This document shows, in pieces, positions 36,712 through 45,881 of a DNA stretch of 64,000 nt. Positions within the stretch are counted from its first letter, which is position 1. Every line of letters begins with the position of its first letter. The notes beneath the pieces are model-generated. The model was not told where the DNA came from and did no database searches. It saw only the letters and a list, made by a program, of their open reading frames with translations. Origin of the DNA: Sporolactobacillus sp. THM19-2. GTDB taxonomy: Bacteria; Bacillota; Bacilli; Bacillales; Sporolactobacillaceae. Location of the stretch: assembly GCF_004153195.1 (NCBI RefSeq), contig NZ_SEMC01000008.1, positions 1 to 64,000 on the forward strand, in the 5' to 3' direction. The position numbers and the translations under genes are program-made.

Positions 36712-36966
36712 CATCTTCACCTCTGAAAATATTGCCTGAAAACAGTGACAGAAACGTAAAACGTACACAAGATTCACACCATATCCTATCAGATTTTTTC
36801 AAATGTGACAAATATCACTTTAGAGGGTCGGACTTTATCCCACAGGAGCTTGACAGGTTCAACGAACAATCAGTGGGGATGATGAACCCACTGATTGAAG
36901 TTTTACTTTATTTTTTCTTCCTGATTGGTTATGCTGAAAGAACAATGAACGGGCTGGTGAAAAACA

Positions 36967-38244
36967 GTGGTCGAACACTTTGATGTACTGGTTGCAGGCG
37001 GTGGACCTGCCGGATTAATGGCATCCATCGCTGCAGCAGAAAATGGTTCGAAAGTCTGTCTGCTGGATAAGGGAGACAGACTGGGACGTAAGCTGGGTAT
37101 CTCAGGCGGTGGACGCTGCAATGTCACGAATGCCATGTCGATTGATGAGCTGATCAGGCATGTACCGGGAAACGGCCGGTTCTTATACAGCGCCCTTGCC
37201 TCCTTTAGTAATCGGGACATCATACGCTTTTTTGAAGATCTGGGCATTCGTCTAAAAGAAGAGGATCATGGGAGGGTATTTCCTGTGTCCGACAGTGCAC
37301 AGTCTGTTGTTCAGGCGCTGGTCAGAAAAGTACGCAGCCTTTCTGTCACAATAAAAACCTGCGAACCTGTTCAGGCTGTCCTGTTTGGTAAAAAAGTCCG
37401 GGGTGTGAAAACCGTATCCGGCAGAAAAATTTCTGCATCCTGCGTGGTTGTTGCGGTTGGAGGCAAATCAGTGTCCCGGACGGGTTCGACAGGTGACGGA
37501 TATGCCTGGGCAAAAGCTGCCGGCCACACAATTACTGACCTTTATCCGACAGAAGTCCCTCTTACTTCAACTGAGTCCTTTATTCAATCCCGGCGACTTC
37601 AGGGGCTGTCCCTGCGTGACTGTGCCGTTACCCTTCTGTCCCCGAAAGGAAAGCCGATACAGACGCACCGGTGGGACATGCTCTTCACCCACTTCGGTTT
37701 GTCCGGTCCTGCCATTCTTCGGCTCAGCCAGTTTGTCGTGAAGGCTTTGAAAAAATACAGAGTACCGGAAATCATGGTAACGATCGATACCTTTCCTGAT
37801 GTTCAAGAAAATGAACTCTTTCATAAACTGATCCGATTATCCCGCGATACCCCCGGCCGGGCGTTAAAGAAGGTCTGGAAAGGCCTGGTTCCGGAACGTT
37901 ATTTATTCTACTTATGTGAGCGCTCCGGACTTTCGGAGGAGATGACGGGTCACAACCTGAAATCAGAAAGCGTTCGGATACTGGTGAAATATCTGAAGGC
38001 ATTCCCTGTTCATGTTAATGGCACCCTGCCACTCGAGAAAGCATTCATCACAGGTGGCGGAGTATCTCTGAAAGAGATCAATCCGAAAACCATGGAATCA
38101 AAAATCATGCCTGGACTCTATTTCTGCGGTGAAATTATGGATATCCACGGATATACCGGCGGGTACAATATCACAGCGGCATTTGCTACCGGTCACGCTG
38201 CAGGAAAATCAGCTGCATTGAATGCAGAAACCGTCAGATCCTGA
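36967..38244 (+). CDS. HI0933-type FAD-dependent oxidoreductase (YtfP-like)
   Basis: Flavoprotein of 425 residues. The dinucleotide-binding motif VAGGGPAGLMASIAAAENG lies near residues 9-27, followed by LGRKLGISGGGRCNVTNA, the family signature, and at the C terminus ITGGGVSLKEINPKTMESK and GEIMDIHGYTGGYNITAAFATG. These are the hallmarks of the HI0933/BaiN family, to which B. subtilis YtfP belongs; the substrate is unknown. The start is a GTG with a weak GGTG site. Divergent from trhO. Confidence 0.88.
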   Translation: MVEHFDVLVAGGGPAGLMASIAAAENGSKVCLLDKGDRLGRKLGISGGGRCNVTNAMSIDELIRHVPGNGRFLYSALASFSNRDIIRFFEDLGIRLKEEDHGRVFPVSDSAQSVVQALVRKVRSLSVTIKTCEPVQAVLFGKKVRGVKTVSGRKISASCVVVAVGGKSVSRTGSTGDGYAWAKAAGHTITDLYPTEVPLTSTESFIQSRRLQGLSLRDCAVTLLSPKGKPIQTHRWDMLFTHFGLSGPAILRLSQFVVKALKKYRVPEIMVTIDTFPDVQENELFHKLIRLSRDTPGRALKKVWKGLVPERYLFYLCERSGLSEEMTGHNLKSESVRILVKYLKAFPVHVNGTLPLEKAFITGGGVSLKEINPKTMESKIMPGLYFCGEIMDIHGYTGGYNITAAFATGHAAGKSAALNAETVRS

Positions 38245-38265
38245 CCTGACGGTTCCGAACAGTAC

Positions 38266-39129
38266 TCACGCGGCGATGCCGAAATACGTTTTAACAATAA
38301 ATCCGATGAAAAAGGTCAGCACGGCAACGCCAAGGCTGACAATAACCATTTCCCAGAAGCGCTGACTGAAGCGGATCTCTTTGGCTACTGACATATAGAA
38401 GCTGAAAATAAAGATGACCGCTACCGCGATGATCACCGTCAGTATCAGAGCGGGTATATAGCTTTGGGCAGGCAGAATAAAGAACGGCAAAACCAGTAAT
38501 ACCACAGTCAGAAAATATGACCCACCGGTATATATCGCTGCCCTGGCCGCCTTTTTCATATTTCCCTCTGAACGTTCAGCCATAAATTCACTGGCTGCCA
38601 TAGACAAAGAGGCGGCAACGCCGGTGATCAGTCCTGCAACGGCGATGATTTTGGTATTGGACATCGATAGAGTGAAACCGGCCACACTGCCCGTAATCTC
38701 AACCAGTGCATCATTCATTCCCAGAATAATCGCACCGACAAAATCAAGCCGGCGTTCCCTCAACTGAGCAATTAAATCCTTTTCCTGCTTAAAGACGGTT
38801 CTGGCAAGTTGAATGTACTTTACTGGAACGATGGAGGATTCTGAAAGTTTTTTAATACGCTTCTTTTTCGCTTTCATCATCAGTTGTGTCACAAAGGTAA
38901 AGCCGAGCAATTTGCTTAATGCTACAAAAAAGCGGAAGTGATTAACGTTTTCCATGTTCGGGTGATCCGGGCAAATGGCTGAGGCGAGGCGTTCTTCCTC
39001 AACAGCAATTTTCCCATAAGTCTTTCGATTATGCTCGATAATCAGATGCTTTTCCCAGTAACGGAAAAGTGATAAATGTAATAACACTTGCCTTTGATAA
39101 TACAGAAGTCGTTTGCTCTTCACTGTCAT
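38266..39129 (-). CDS. VIT1/CCC1-family Fe/Mn transporter with N-terminal helical domain
   Basis: Membrane protein of 287 residues. The N-terminal about 125 residues are helical and acidic, with EKHLIIEHNRKTYGKIAVEEERLA recalling the ferritin-like domain often fused to this family, here reduced. The C-terminal half has about five hydrophobic helices with VGAIILGMNDALVEITGSVAG and the AASEFMAERSE loop typical of VIT1/CCC1 iron or manganese exporters. A Fur-type box and a long hairpin lie upstream, so iron control is likely. Confidence 0.85.
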   Translation of the reverse strand: MTVKSKRLLYYQRQVLLHLSLFRYWEKHLIIEHNRKTYGKIAVEEERLASAICPDHPNMENVNHFRFFVALSKLLGFTFVTQLMMKAKKKRIKKLSESSIVPVKYIQLARTVFKQEKDLIAQLRERRLDFVGAIILGMNDALVEITGSVAGFTLSMSNTKIIAVAGLITGVAASLSMAASEFMAERSEGNMKKAARAAIYTGGSYFLTVVLLVLPFFILPAQSYIPALILTVIIAVAVIFIFSFYMSVAKEIRFSQRFWEMVIVSLGVAVLTFFIGFIVKTYFGIAA

Positions 39130-39164
39130 CTTTTACACACCTGTCTTTTACTCTCTTCATGATA

Positions 39165-39246
39165 GGCGGGAAACAGAGTAAATGGCTGCTTCCAACAGCA
39201 ACCATCTGACTCATCGAGATATAGTTAAAAATCATAAGTACCCGCC
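39165..39246 (-). other. Long folded element in the VIT1 gene leader
   Basis: An 11-bp stem (39180-39190 with 39197-39207, one wobble pair, loop TCCAAC) is extended by GAGT/ACTC after a 1-base bulge. Outside it GGCGGG (39165-39170) pairs with CCCGCC (39241-39246). It lies 36 bases before the VIT1 start in the sense direction. Could be an RNA switch; it does not match any metal riboswitch consensus I know. Confidence 0.4.
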
Positions 39247-39325
39247 TCAGACATTCAAATCATAACATGCTCATCATCAGCTTTCAAATATAATTATTAT
39301 CTGTTTATAACAATAATAAAAGAGG

Positions 39326-39361
39326 GATAAAGACTGCTATGAAAGGTGTTATCAGTCTTTA
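39326..39361 (-). terminator. Possible terminator after the DUF2164 gene
   Basis: AAAGACTG and CAGTCTTT arms about 14 bases apart form a perfect 8-bp stem just downstream of the DUF2164 stop in the sense direction. T tract is short. Confidence 0.35.
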
Positions 39362-39376
39362 ACCTTCAGATGATTT

Positions 39377-39397
39377 TAATTATCATTATCATTATTC
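39377..39397. promoter_or_regulatory. Fur-type iron box
   Basis: Minus strand reads ATAATGATAATGATAAT: three direct GATAAT-type hexamers, the classic Fur box pattern. It lies at the 3' end of the DUF2164 gene, about 250 bases before the VIT1 start. A role in repressing the VIT1 gene is inferred. Confidence 0.45.
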
Positions 39398-39632
39398 ATA
39401 GTTTTTTCTCAAGAACATCAATTTCTTCTTCAAGGGATACAAACTGCCGGGATGTTACTTTCTTAACATCCTTCAAAGCCTGATTATAAATATATGGAGC
39501 ACACGCCTCCATAAAACAGGAATACAGATTCTCAGCACCTATGATGCCAAGCTCCTCATGATACGTATCAAAATAACAGGATTTCAGCTTCTCGATCATT
39601 TCATCTTTCTGTCTCTTGGGCAGCTCCATCAT
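39396..39632 (-). CDS. DUF2164 family protein
   Basis: 78 residues. Matches the DUF2164 pattern: MELPKRQKDEMIEKLKSCYF, then EELGIIGAENLYSCF, then PYIYNQALKDVKK and an acidic C terminus. Small helical cytoplasmic protein, function unknown. GGAGG lies 7 bases before the second of two adjacent ATGs (39629). Confidence 0.75.
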   Translation of the reverse strand: MMELPKRQKDEMIEKLKSCYFDTYHEELGIIGAENLYSCFMEACAPYIYNQALKDVKKVTSRQFVSLEEEIDVLEKKL

Positions 39633-39888
39633 TCAACCTCCATAGCTGTCAATTAAGCACATCTGTTCGGTTCAGAAAGAAGTGCACAGGTGTTTTAAAG
39701 TCGTGAAGTGTTGCGCCGTAACCTGAATCGACGTGTTGATCCTGCCCGTCATGAGTGACGCCTAGCTCAGAATGGATAGCGCCACCGCACGAACCAGACG
39801 ATTGACAGGATGTAAATATAATCGTTTGCTTAATAAGCAGAGATTTTCCACTTAAATGCAGAATAAAACTGGTTTCAATGTATCATAA

Positions 39889-40019
39889 GCGGAAGTTTTC
39901 CGATTAGGCAATGAAAGATCCCCCCCTTTTCATGTTTTTGAGTTAATAGGCGGAATCCCTCCGTCTATTGAAGCTCCTTATTATCCTTAATTACTTGCTA
40001 AGCGGAATTTCTCCGTCTA
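39889..40019. repeat. Three short imperfect repeats of the GCGGAA-N-TCCG type
   Basis: GCGGAAGTTTTCCGATTA (from 39889), GCGGAATCCCTCCGTCTA (from 39950) and GCGGAATTTCTCCGTCTA (from 40002) are spaced 61 and 52 bases apart. Each is a small inverted repeat around CGGA/TCCG. The last two share GCGGAA and CTCCGTCTA exactly. Confidence 0.6.
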
Positions 40020-40023
40020 ATAT

Positions 40024-40086
40024 ATAGAGACACCTGACAGCGATGCCGGGCCTGCAATTTCGGTTGGCCAGGCAAGTTGTCTCTAT
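40024..40086. repeat. 63-base inverted-repeat element
   Basis: Perfect 9-bp outer arms ATAGAGACA (40024-40032) and TGTCTCTAT (40078-40086). Inside, GCCTG-CAA (40050-40057) pairs with TTG and CAGGC (40064-40066, 40069-40073). Consistent with a small hairpin RNA or a miniature mobile remnant. Confidence 0.5.
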
Positions 40087-40104
40087 CTACACACTACATA
40101 AATT

Positions 40105-40165
40105 GTGGTTTGGAACCGTCAGGCTTTACGGCTTACAGGCCGCGTCCTTCAGGCGTGGTGGTTGA
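40105..40165 (+). repeat. Hairpin resembling an IS200/IS605-type right end
   Basis: CCGCG-T-CCT (about 40140-40148) pairs with AGG-CGTGG (40151-40158), followed by TGGTTGAC. IS200/IS605 ends and their guide-RNA scaffolds often finish with such a stem and GGTTGAC-like sequence. No tnpA or tnpB is present, so this could be an orphan end or coincidence. Confidence 0.25.
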
Positions 40166-40168
40166 CAT

Positions 40169-40199
40169 AAAAAAGCGCCTCTTACTGTGAAATGAGGCG
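40169..40199 (-). terminator. Terminator after fhs
   Basis: CGCCTC (40176-40181) with GAGGCG (40194-40199), 12-base loop, then C and six T on the minus strand; 17 bases after the fhs stop. Confidence 0.7.
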
Positions 40200-40215
40200 T
40201 TGATCATTTTTTCAA

Positions 40216-41907
40216 TTAAAACAGGCCAACAATCTTGCCATCCCGATCGATATCCATATTCAGAGCAGCAGGCTTTTTCGGCAAACCCGGCATAGTCAGA
40301 ACCTTGCCGGTCATCACAACAATAAAACCGGCGCCCAGAGAAGGTTTCAGCTCACGCACATGGATAGTAAAATTTTTCGGCCTGCCAATCAGCTTCGGGT
40401 TATCGGACAGCGAATATTGTGTCTTGGCGATGCAGACAGGTAATTTATCCCATCCATTTTCCTTGATTTTCTTTAATTGTCTGCGTGCTTTGGGTGAAAA
40501 AGCAACGTCTTTGCCACCGTAAACTTTTGTGACAACGGCATGGATTTTTTCTTCTATTGAATCATCCAGATCATAAATAGGACTGAAATGATTCTCAGAT
40601 TTTTCAATTGTATGAACGACAAGCCGGGCGAGGTCTTCCCCGCCCTTTCCACCATCTTCCCAGACCCGGGCAAGTGCAACCGGATGACCGTTCGTCCGGC
40701 ACCATTCTTTCACAAATGCGACTTCCCGGTCCGTATCATAAATAAAATGATTAATGGCCACAACATATGGGAGACCAAACGTTTTAATGGTGTCGATATG
40801 TCTGGACAGGTTCTCCATACCCTTTGATAAGGCATCCAGATTTTCATGTTTCAATTCATCTTTTGCTGCGCCACCATGCATTTTCAACGCACGGATTGTC
40901 GCCACGATAACAACAACACTGGGTTTAATGTGGCCGGCACGGGTTGTAATATCAAGGAATTTTTCCGCCCCGAGATCCGCACCGAAACCGGCTTCAGTGA
41001 TAAGATAGTCCCCCAGTCTGGCCCCTATTTTCGTTGCCAGAACGCTGTTGCATCCGTGGGCAATATTAGCGAACGGTCCCCCGTGAACAAAAGCCGGAGT
41101 GTTCTCAAGGGTCTGTACAAGATTCGGATGAATCGCATCTTTCAGCAGAACAGTCAGGGCACCCTCCACGGCTAAATCTTTAACATATACAGGACGCCGG
41201 TCATATGTATAAGCGATCAGCATCTGACTGAGTCTGTTTTTCAGATCTGTCAGATTTTCTGACAGGCAGAGAATGGCCATTATTTCAGAAGCAACAGTGA
41301 TGTCAAATCCATCTTCTCTCGGCACGCCGTTCGCCCGGCCGCCAAGACCGATCACGATATGCCGCAGTGCGCGGTCATTTAAATCCACGACTCTCTTCCA
41401 GATGATTCTTCCCGGATCAATATTCAGTGCGTTTCCCTGATGGATATGATTGTCCAGAAACGCAGCCAACGCATTATGTGCCGCAGTGATAGCATGGAAG
41501 TCCCCTGTAAAATGCAGATTGATATCTTCCATTGGCACAACTTGTGCGTAACCTCCGCCGGCAGCTCCGCCTTTCAGGCCCATTGTTGGCCCGAGGGAAG
41601 GTTCGCGCAGGGCAATCACTGCCTTCTTGCCAATCTTATTTAATGCCTGTCCAAGTCCGACCGTAACGGTTGATTTTCCCTCACCTGCAGGTGTTGGATT
41701 AATCGATGTCACAAGAATGACCTTTCCTTCAGGCCTGCTCTGTAACTTCTTCTGGACATGTACAGATACTTTAGCCTTATAACGACCATAGGGTTCCCAG
41801 TCTTCCTCATCAAGCCCAAGTTCTGAAGCAATGCGTTCAATCGGCTCAAGTGTCGCTTCCTGAGCAATTTCGATATCAGACTTCACCTTTTTTTCTGCTT
41901 CAACCAT
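40216..41907 (-). CDS. fhs: Formate-tetrahydrofolate ligase Fhs
   Basis: ATP-dependent synthesis of 10-formyl-tetrahydrofolate from formate. The 563 residues are normal length. Seen are the P-loop-like [41 protein letters not shown], the FTGDFHAI segment, and the late [19 protein letters not shown]. Starts IARE-like [15 protein letters not shown]. It is a single-gene unit divergent from the RNase H-like gene and terminates in the hairpin at 40169-40199. Provides one-carbon units alongside ThyA and DfrA. Confidence 0.96.
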   Translation of the reverse strand: MVEAEKKVKSDIEIAQEATLEPIERIASELGLDEEDWEPYGRYKAKVSVHVQKKLQSRPEGKVILVTSINPTPAGEGKSTVTVGLGQALNKIGKKAVIALREPSLGPTMGLKGGAAGGGYAQVVPMEDINLHFTGDFHAITAAHNALAAFLDNHIHQGNALNIDPGRIIWKRVVDLNDRALRHIVIGLGGRANGVPREDGFDITVASEIMAILCLSENLTDLKNRLSQMLIAYTYDRRPVYVKDLAVEGALTVLLKDAIHPNLVQTLENTPAFVHGGPFANIAHGCNSVLATKIGARLGDYLITEAGFGADLGAEKFLDITTRAGHIKPSVVVIVATIRALKMHGGAAKDELKHENLDALSKGMENLSRHIDTIKTFGLPYVVAINHFIYDTDREVAFVKEWCRTNGHPVALARVWEDGGKGGEDLARLVVHTIEKSENHFSPIYDLDDSIEEKIHAVVTKVYGGKDVAFSPKARRQLKKIKENGWDKLPVCIAKTQYSLSDNPKLIGRPKNFTIHVRELKPSLGAGFIVVMTGKVLTMPGLPKKPAALNMDIDRDGKIVGLF

Positions 41908-41994
41908 TTTTCGCTGATCACCTATCCGCTAAAATTTTTTTACTTCATTTTCTATCCAGTTTAATCATAACACATTGAACCATCAGTCCATATC

Positions 41995-42023
41995 TTCATT
42001 AAAAAACTGCTAAATGCTATAAT
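41995..42023 (+). promoter_or_regulatory. Predicted promoter of the RNase H-DMT pair
   Basis: TTCATT (41995-42000), 17-base spacer, perfect TATAAT (42018-42023), 53 bases before the TTG start. Confidence 0.5.
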
Positions 42024-42075
42024 TTGTTGTATGCTGTAAAAAACAGGTTGAATATATTGGAAGAGGTGCGGTTGT

Positions 42076-42498
42076 TTGATTGAGGTATTTGTCGATGGAG
42101 CAGCAGGCGGAAATCCCGGAATTGCCGGTGGCGGAATATATATTAACCTTGGTGATGGAAGGGAAATCCGCAGGACTGTTCACCTGGGCGTCCTTTCCAG
42201 TAACCACGAAGCTGAATTTGCAACCATGGTTGCCGCACTGAAGTTCTGCCACGAACACGGATATCTGTCGGCCTTTTTTCGTACCGATTCACAGCTGGTT
42301 GATCACGCTATTGAGATCAGACACGTAAAAAATAGCATTTTTGCGGGCTATCTGGAACAGGCAATGGATCTGATTCAACATTTCGATCTGTTCTTCTGTA
42401 AGTGGATCCCTGACGAGAAAAACCGCAATGCCGATCAACTGGCACGTCAGGCAATCAGAGAACAGCGGATACAATTAAGTGAGGGGGATCAGATATGA
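42076..42498 (+). CDS. Ribonuclease HI-family protein
   Basis: 140 residues. The four RNase HI acidic residues are in place: D7 (FVDGAAGGNPG), E45 (NHEAEF), D71 (RTDSQ) and D120 (RNADQLA). It resembles the Bacillus YpdQ/reverse-transcriptase-like RNase H group, which may remove RNA from RNA-DNA hybrids; classical RnhA is slightly longer and has a basic protrusion that is missing here. The TTG start has AAGAGGTG 7 bases upstream. It overlaps the DMT gene by 4 bases. Confidence 0.85.
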   Translation: MIEVFVDGAAGGNPGIAGGGIYINLGDGREIRRTVHLGVLSSNHEAEFATMVAALKFCHEHGYLSAFFRTDSQLVDHAIEIRHVKNSIFAGYLEQAMDLIQHFDLFFCKWIPDEKNRNADQLARQAIREQRIQLSEGDQI

Positions 42499-43403
42499 AT
42501 CTGAAACGTTCTCTTGCAGCTGACGCCGGACTGCTGGCTGTTACATTTGTATGGGGTACTACATTTATTATCGTTCAAAATGTGCTGGACAAGCTCACGC
42601 CCCTGCAATTCAACGCCTGGCGTTTTCTGACGGCAGCCATCATACTGACCTGCTGGAAGATGTGTTTCAGAGGATGGAGGCCGGTCTCCGCCCGCAAAAG
42701 CGTACGGCTGATCGGTTCAGGATTGCTGCTTGGTACTTTTCTGTTTATCGGATATATCTGTCAGACTGTCGGCCTGTTATACACGTCAGCTTCGAACGCC
42801 GCATTTATCACAGGGTTGAGTGTGGTCCTTGTACCGCTTTTTTCTATATTCATACTAAAAAGAACACCAGGTAAAGCTGCTCTCGCTGGAATTCTGCTGG
42901 CTGCCGCAGGTCTGTTCTTTCTGACTACAAAAGGGCAGTTCGTCATCAATCGCGGAGACCTGATTGTGCTTGTCTGCGCCGCCGCCTTCGCCCTGCATAT
43001 CATCTTTACAGCCAGGGTAACGGAAAAATATAACAGTCTTTCCCTGACAATCATTCAGCTGACAGCGGTCGCTCTTTACAGTTTTGCCTTTGGTCTTCCA
43101 ACTGACGGGCTGAGGATTTTAGATATATCCGCCCTTCTGGAGCCTGATATTGTTGCAGTTATCCTTTTTATGGGCGTGTTCGCCACCGCATTTGCTTATC
43201 TTTTTCAGACAGATTTGCAAAAAGTCACACCGGCTACTCATGTCGGTCTGATTTTTATCATGGAACCCGTTTTTGCCGCCTGGACATCCGTGATTATTCA
43301 GCATGTCATACTTGGAAAAACGGAACTGATTGGTTGCACGCTTATTTTAATCGGTATGCTGTTTGCCGAATGGCCATCAGGAAAAAAGCGGACAGAACAG
43401 TAA
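42495..43403 (+). CDS. DMT-superfamily transporter (EamA family)
   Basis: 302 residues with about ten hydrophobic helices forming two EamA repeats: LLAVTFVWGTTFIIVQNVLD at the start and a second copy from about residue 150 (RGDLIVLVCAAAFALHIIF). Internal motifs TSASNAAFITGLSVVLVPLF and PATHVGLIFIMEPVFAAW are typical. Likely a drug/metabolite exporter; substrate unknown. Coupled to the RNase H-like gene by a 4-base overlap. Confidence 0.88.
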   Translation: MNLKRSLAADAGLLAVTFVWGTTFIIVQNVLDKLTPLQFNAWRFLTAAIILTCWKMCFRGWRPVSARKSVRLIGSGLLLGTFLFIGYICQTVGLLYTSASNAAFITGLSVVLVPLFSIFILKRTPGKAALAGILLAAAGLFFLTTKGQFVINRGDLIVLVCAAAFALHIIFTARVTEKYNSLSLTIIQLTAVALYSFAFGLPTDGLRILDISALLEPDIVAVILFMGVFATAFAYLFQTDLQKVTPATHVGLIFIMEPVFAAWTSVIIQHVILGKTELIGCTLILIGMLFAEWPSGKKRTEQ

Positions 43404-43432
43404 CAGTAGGCCATACAGACTGATGAAGAAAG

Positions 43433-43450
43433 ACTTGCCAGTTGGCAAGT
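43433..43450 (+). terminator. Short perfect hairpin after the DMT gene
   Basis: ACTTGCCA/TGGCAAGT around GT, then TTTTGC; 29 bases after the stop. It may act with the stronger hairpin at 43493-43520. Confidence 0.4.
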
Positions 43451-43492
43451 TTTGCTGAACCTTCCGCAAAAAAAGTGATTCTTAGAGTACGA

Positions 43493-43520
43493 AAAAAGGA
43501 TCCCTTTAAGGATCCTTTTT
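43493..43520 (+). terminator. Terminator downstream of the RNase H-DMT pair
   Basis: Perfect 11-bp stem AAAAAGGATCC/GGATCCTTTTT with loop CTTTAA (43493-43503 with 43510-43520). Symmetric A/T tails could also serve the convergent IDEAL gene. Confidence 0.8.
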
Positions 43521-43581
43521 CCCTTGACGTGCCCTGACTCCTGCAGCCAATTAAAAATCGGTATCTATAGAAAGTAAAGTG

Positions 43582-43809
43582 TCAGCGTAACAGTTCCCTG
43601 TATTCATCTGTCAATTTCATAAACAGTGCTTTGTCCCCGGAATCCAGGCTTGCATCTATCTTCGCCTTCAATAGCTTCACTCTCTGATTAAATTCCATTT
43701 CATCCAGGACCATTTGGGCATACATTTCGATAACCGAGACCTTCGCCTTTTGTTCTTTATAGAGAACAAGAGCCTTTGTATTTTGCTGTAACGAGTGATC
43801 ATTGTTCAT
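43582..43809 (-). CDS. IDEAL-domain protein
   Basis: 75 residues. The C-terminal about 40 residues match the IDEAL domain: YAQMVLDEMEFNQRVKLLKAKIDASLDSGDK, read as the helix plus IDASLDSGDK motif, then FMKLTDEYREL. In Bacillales this domain occurs in small regulators, including ComK-related and YpiB-like proteins, and mediates protein contacts. The start is the ATG at 43809 with GGGGGG 9 bases upstream. Confidence 0.75.
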   Translation of the reverse strand: MNNDHSLQQNTKALVLYKEQKAKVSVIEMYAQMVLDEMEFNQRVKLLKAKIDASLDSGDKALFMKLTDEYRELLR

Positions 43810-44003
43810 CTTTAATTGCCCCCCCTTTGCACTTTTTAACATTCTACAATACTTTTCTGAAAGTTACAACCATTTTTATTTATTTTCTTTCAACTTTTCC
43901 AATAATTATGATTTGCAAAATTATACCAGATGACTGGAATGTTAAGAAAATCCGGCGATTGATAAACCGCAGGTGTGGGCTCTTCTGAACCTTTCTTTAA
44001 GTA

Positions 44004-44045
44004 CAAAAAACTCCTTCAGCAGGATTAACTTCCAGCTAAGGAGTT
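44004..44045 (-). terminator. Terminator after cshA
   Basis: AACTCCTT (44009-44016) with AAGGAGTT (44038-44045), extended by AGC/GCT with a bulge; six T on the minus strand. Confidence 0.8.
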
Positions 44046-44080
44046 CTGTGTCTCTATTTGTTTACGGCAGAAGCCGGAAA

Positions 44081-45532
44081 TCAATAGTGCTGTGATTTCT
44101 GCCTTCCTCTGCCTCTGTAACTGCCGTAATGCCTTTTATCACGTGATTTTGAATAATAATTTTTTTCGCGTCCTGAACTTCTGTGATGCGATGATCTCCT
44201 GCCACCCCGCTTAACCATCAGGGGTGACTCGCGTGTCAGGCGGACCGGCGTTTGATCGGGCTCCTTAGTCAGAACTTTAAGAGCGGCCGCTACAACATTG
44301 GCAGCGTCATTGTCGGAAAGAAGCTGTTCTGCCTTATTCTTATATCCATGATAATTTTCTTTTTCCAGAGATTCCTTTAATGTATCCACGGCCACCTGCT
44401 GCTGTCCGGCCAGTGCCTCTTCATAGGTGGGAGCTTTCACCTGTTTCATTGGCTGTTTTGTCAGGCGCTCGATGGCACGAAGATGCGACATTTCACTCGG
44501 TGTCACAAAAGTAACCGCCATTCCTGATTTTCCTGCACGGCCGGTACGCCCGATACGGTGTACATAGCTTTCCGGGTCCTGAGGTAAATCAAAGTTATAA
44601 ACATGTGTGACATTGCTGATGTCCAGCCCACGGGCTGCGACATCAGTAGCAACCAGCAATTTGACTTCATTCTGTTTAAAACGGCGAAGTACCATGTCAC
44701 GTCTGGACTGAGTAAGATCCCCATGAATACCCTCAGCCTCATATCCTCTGCGCTGCAATGCTCTCATTAACTCATCTACACGCCTTTTCGTTCTGCCGAA
44801 CACAATAGCGCGTTCTGGTGTCTGAATATCAAGAAAACGTGTTAAAGCATCAAACTTTTCTGATTCTCTGATTCTGACGTATATTTGATCAATCAGGGAA
44901 ACGGTCAGCGTTTTTGCCTTGATTCGGATCATGTGGGGATTTTTCATGAATTTTTCTGCAAGATGCTGAATGGGTCCAGGCATGGTTGCTGAAAAGAGAA
45001 GTGTTTGACGTTCCTGCGGGGTATTTTCCAGAATTTCATGAATATCGTCAATAAATCCCATGTTCAGCATTTCATCGGCTTCATCGAGAACAATCGTTTT
45101 GATCGCATTGAGTCGGATGGTGCGCCGCTTAATATGATCGAGAAGACGTCCGGGAGTTGCAGAAATAATACTGGGATGCCTCTTCAAATCACGGATCTGC
45201 CGCTGGATATCCTGTCCTCCGTAAACGGCTACCGTTCGGACTTTTTTGTAAAACCCGAGTGCATTTAGTTCTTGTGCATTCTGTATCGCCAGTTCCCTTG
45301 TCGGCGTAATAACAACGCCCTGTATCTCGCGATCGGCCGGATCTGCTGCCTCGATCAGCGGAATACCGAAAGCAGTAGTCTTGCCGGTTCCTGTCTGAGC
45401 CTGGCCAATTAAATCAGCTCCTGTTTTCGCTACGGGAATTGCCTGTTCCTGAATCGGAGTCAGATCGGTAAACCCCATTCTGGCGGTTGCTCTCTTTATT
45501 TCTTCACTTACATCAAGTTCTGAGAATTTCAT
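44081..45532 (-). CDS. cshA: DEAD-box RNA helicase CshA
   Basis: ATP-dependent RNA helicase of 483 residues; in B. subtilis CshA works with the RNA degradosome and ribosome assembly. Motifs in order: Q motif ([13 protein letters not shown]), [65 protein letters not shown]. The C terminus is basic, with [10 protein letters not shown] and [11 protein letters not shown], as in CshA. A long divergent leader (45533-45881) is shared with zwf. Confidence 0.9.
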   Translation of the reverse strand: MKFSELDVSEEIKRATARMGFTDLTPIQEQAIPVAKTGADLIGQAQTGTGKTTAFGIPLIEAADPADREIQGVVITPTRELAIQNAQELNALGFYKKVRTVAVYGGQDIQRQIRDLKRHPSIISATPGRLLDHIKRRTIRLNAIKTIVLDEADEMLNMGFIDDIHEILENTPQERQTLLFSATMPGPIQHLAEKFMKNPHMIRIKAKTLTVSLIDQIYVRIRESEKFDALTRFLDIQTPERAIVFGRTKRRVDELMRALQRRGYEAEGIHGDLTQSRRDMVLRRFKQNEVKLLVATDVAARGLDISNVTHVYNFDLPQDPESYVHRIGRTGRAGKSGMAVTFVTPSEMSHLRAIERLTKQPMKQVKAPTYEEALAGQQQVAVDTLKESLEKENYHGYKNKAEQLLSDNDAANVVAAALKVLTKEPDQTPVRLTRESPLMVKRGGRRSSHHRSSGREKNYYSKSRDKRHYGSYRGRGRQKSQHY

Positions 45533-45881
45533 TAAATAGTACAGTCTCCTTTTTTACGTTCGGTTTTTATTCAAATGATCAGGCATTCCCCGCACCGGAC
45601 GGAAAATGCCTGCGAAACATCGAGTAGAAATCACCTTTGTTTTCAAGTGTTGACCTCTTCCATCCTTATGATTGCCTAAGCACATAAATTCACAATAACA
45701 TTTACCCAAATGAAATGCAACGGATTCATCCTATCTCTGCTGAAATATTTTCCATGCTTTTATTTTTGTCATGAAACAAAAGATTTAACTATCTATTCAT
45801 AAATGGTATATTTAAGTGTGGCACATTAATGAATAAATGTGATAACATTTGGATAGACAGAAAGAGGAACGAGGGACACAG
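45533..45881. other. Divergent regulatory region between cshA and zwf
   Basis: About 349 bases. For cshA a possible promoter (TTGTGA-18-TCATAA, 45666-45695 minus) precedes a leader of about 130 bases. That leader holds a perfect 8-bp hairpin, CAGGCATT (45580-45587) with AATGCCTG (45605-45612), as is common in cold-shock helicase leaders. For zwf a possible promoter TTAACT-16-TATATT (45785-45812 plus) lies about 70 bases before its start. No operator recognised. Confidence 0.4.

Larger units (their letters stand above)
39633..40168. other. Gene-free region with repeats and folded elements
   Basis: About 580 bases between DUF2164 and fhs (to 40215). It holds three short CGGAA/TCCG repeats, a 63-base hairpin element and a hairpin resembling an IS200/IS605 right end, listed separately. 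No coding frame with a ribosome site was seen. 39660-39880 shows nothing I can name. Confidence 0.5.

Noticed and set aside
36501-36983. 160-codon plus-strand frame over the trhO start and its upstream region
   Set aside because: It is antisense to trhO through most of its length, has no ribosome site and its residues look like a shadow translation.
39700-39880. Promoter-like TTGACA with a nearby TATAAT around 39802-39822
   Set aside because: The spacing is only about 9 bases, far too short for a sigma-A promoter.
43433-43520. The two hairpins after the DMT gene as a mobile or attachment site
   Set aside because: Both fit terminators of the plus-strand unit, and the second has a perfect A/T-tailed stem; no direct repeats or integrase nearby.
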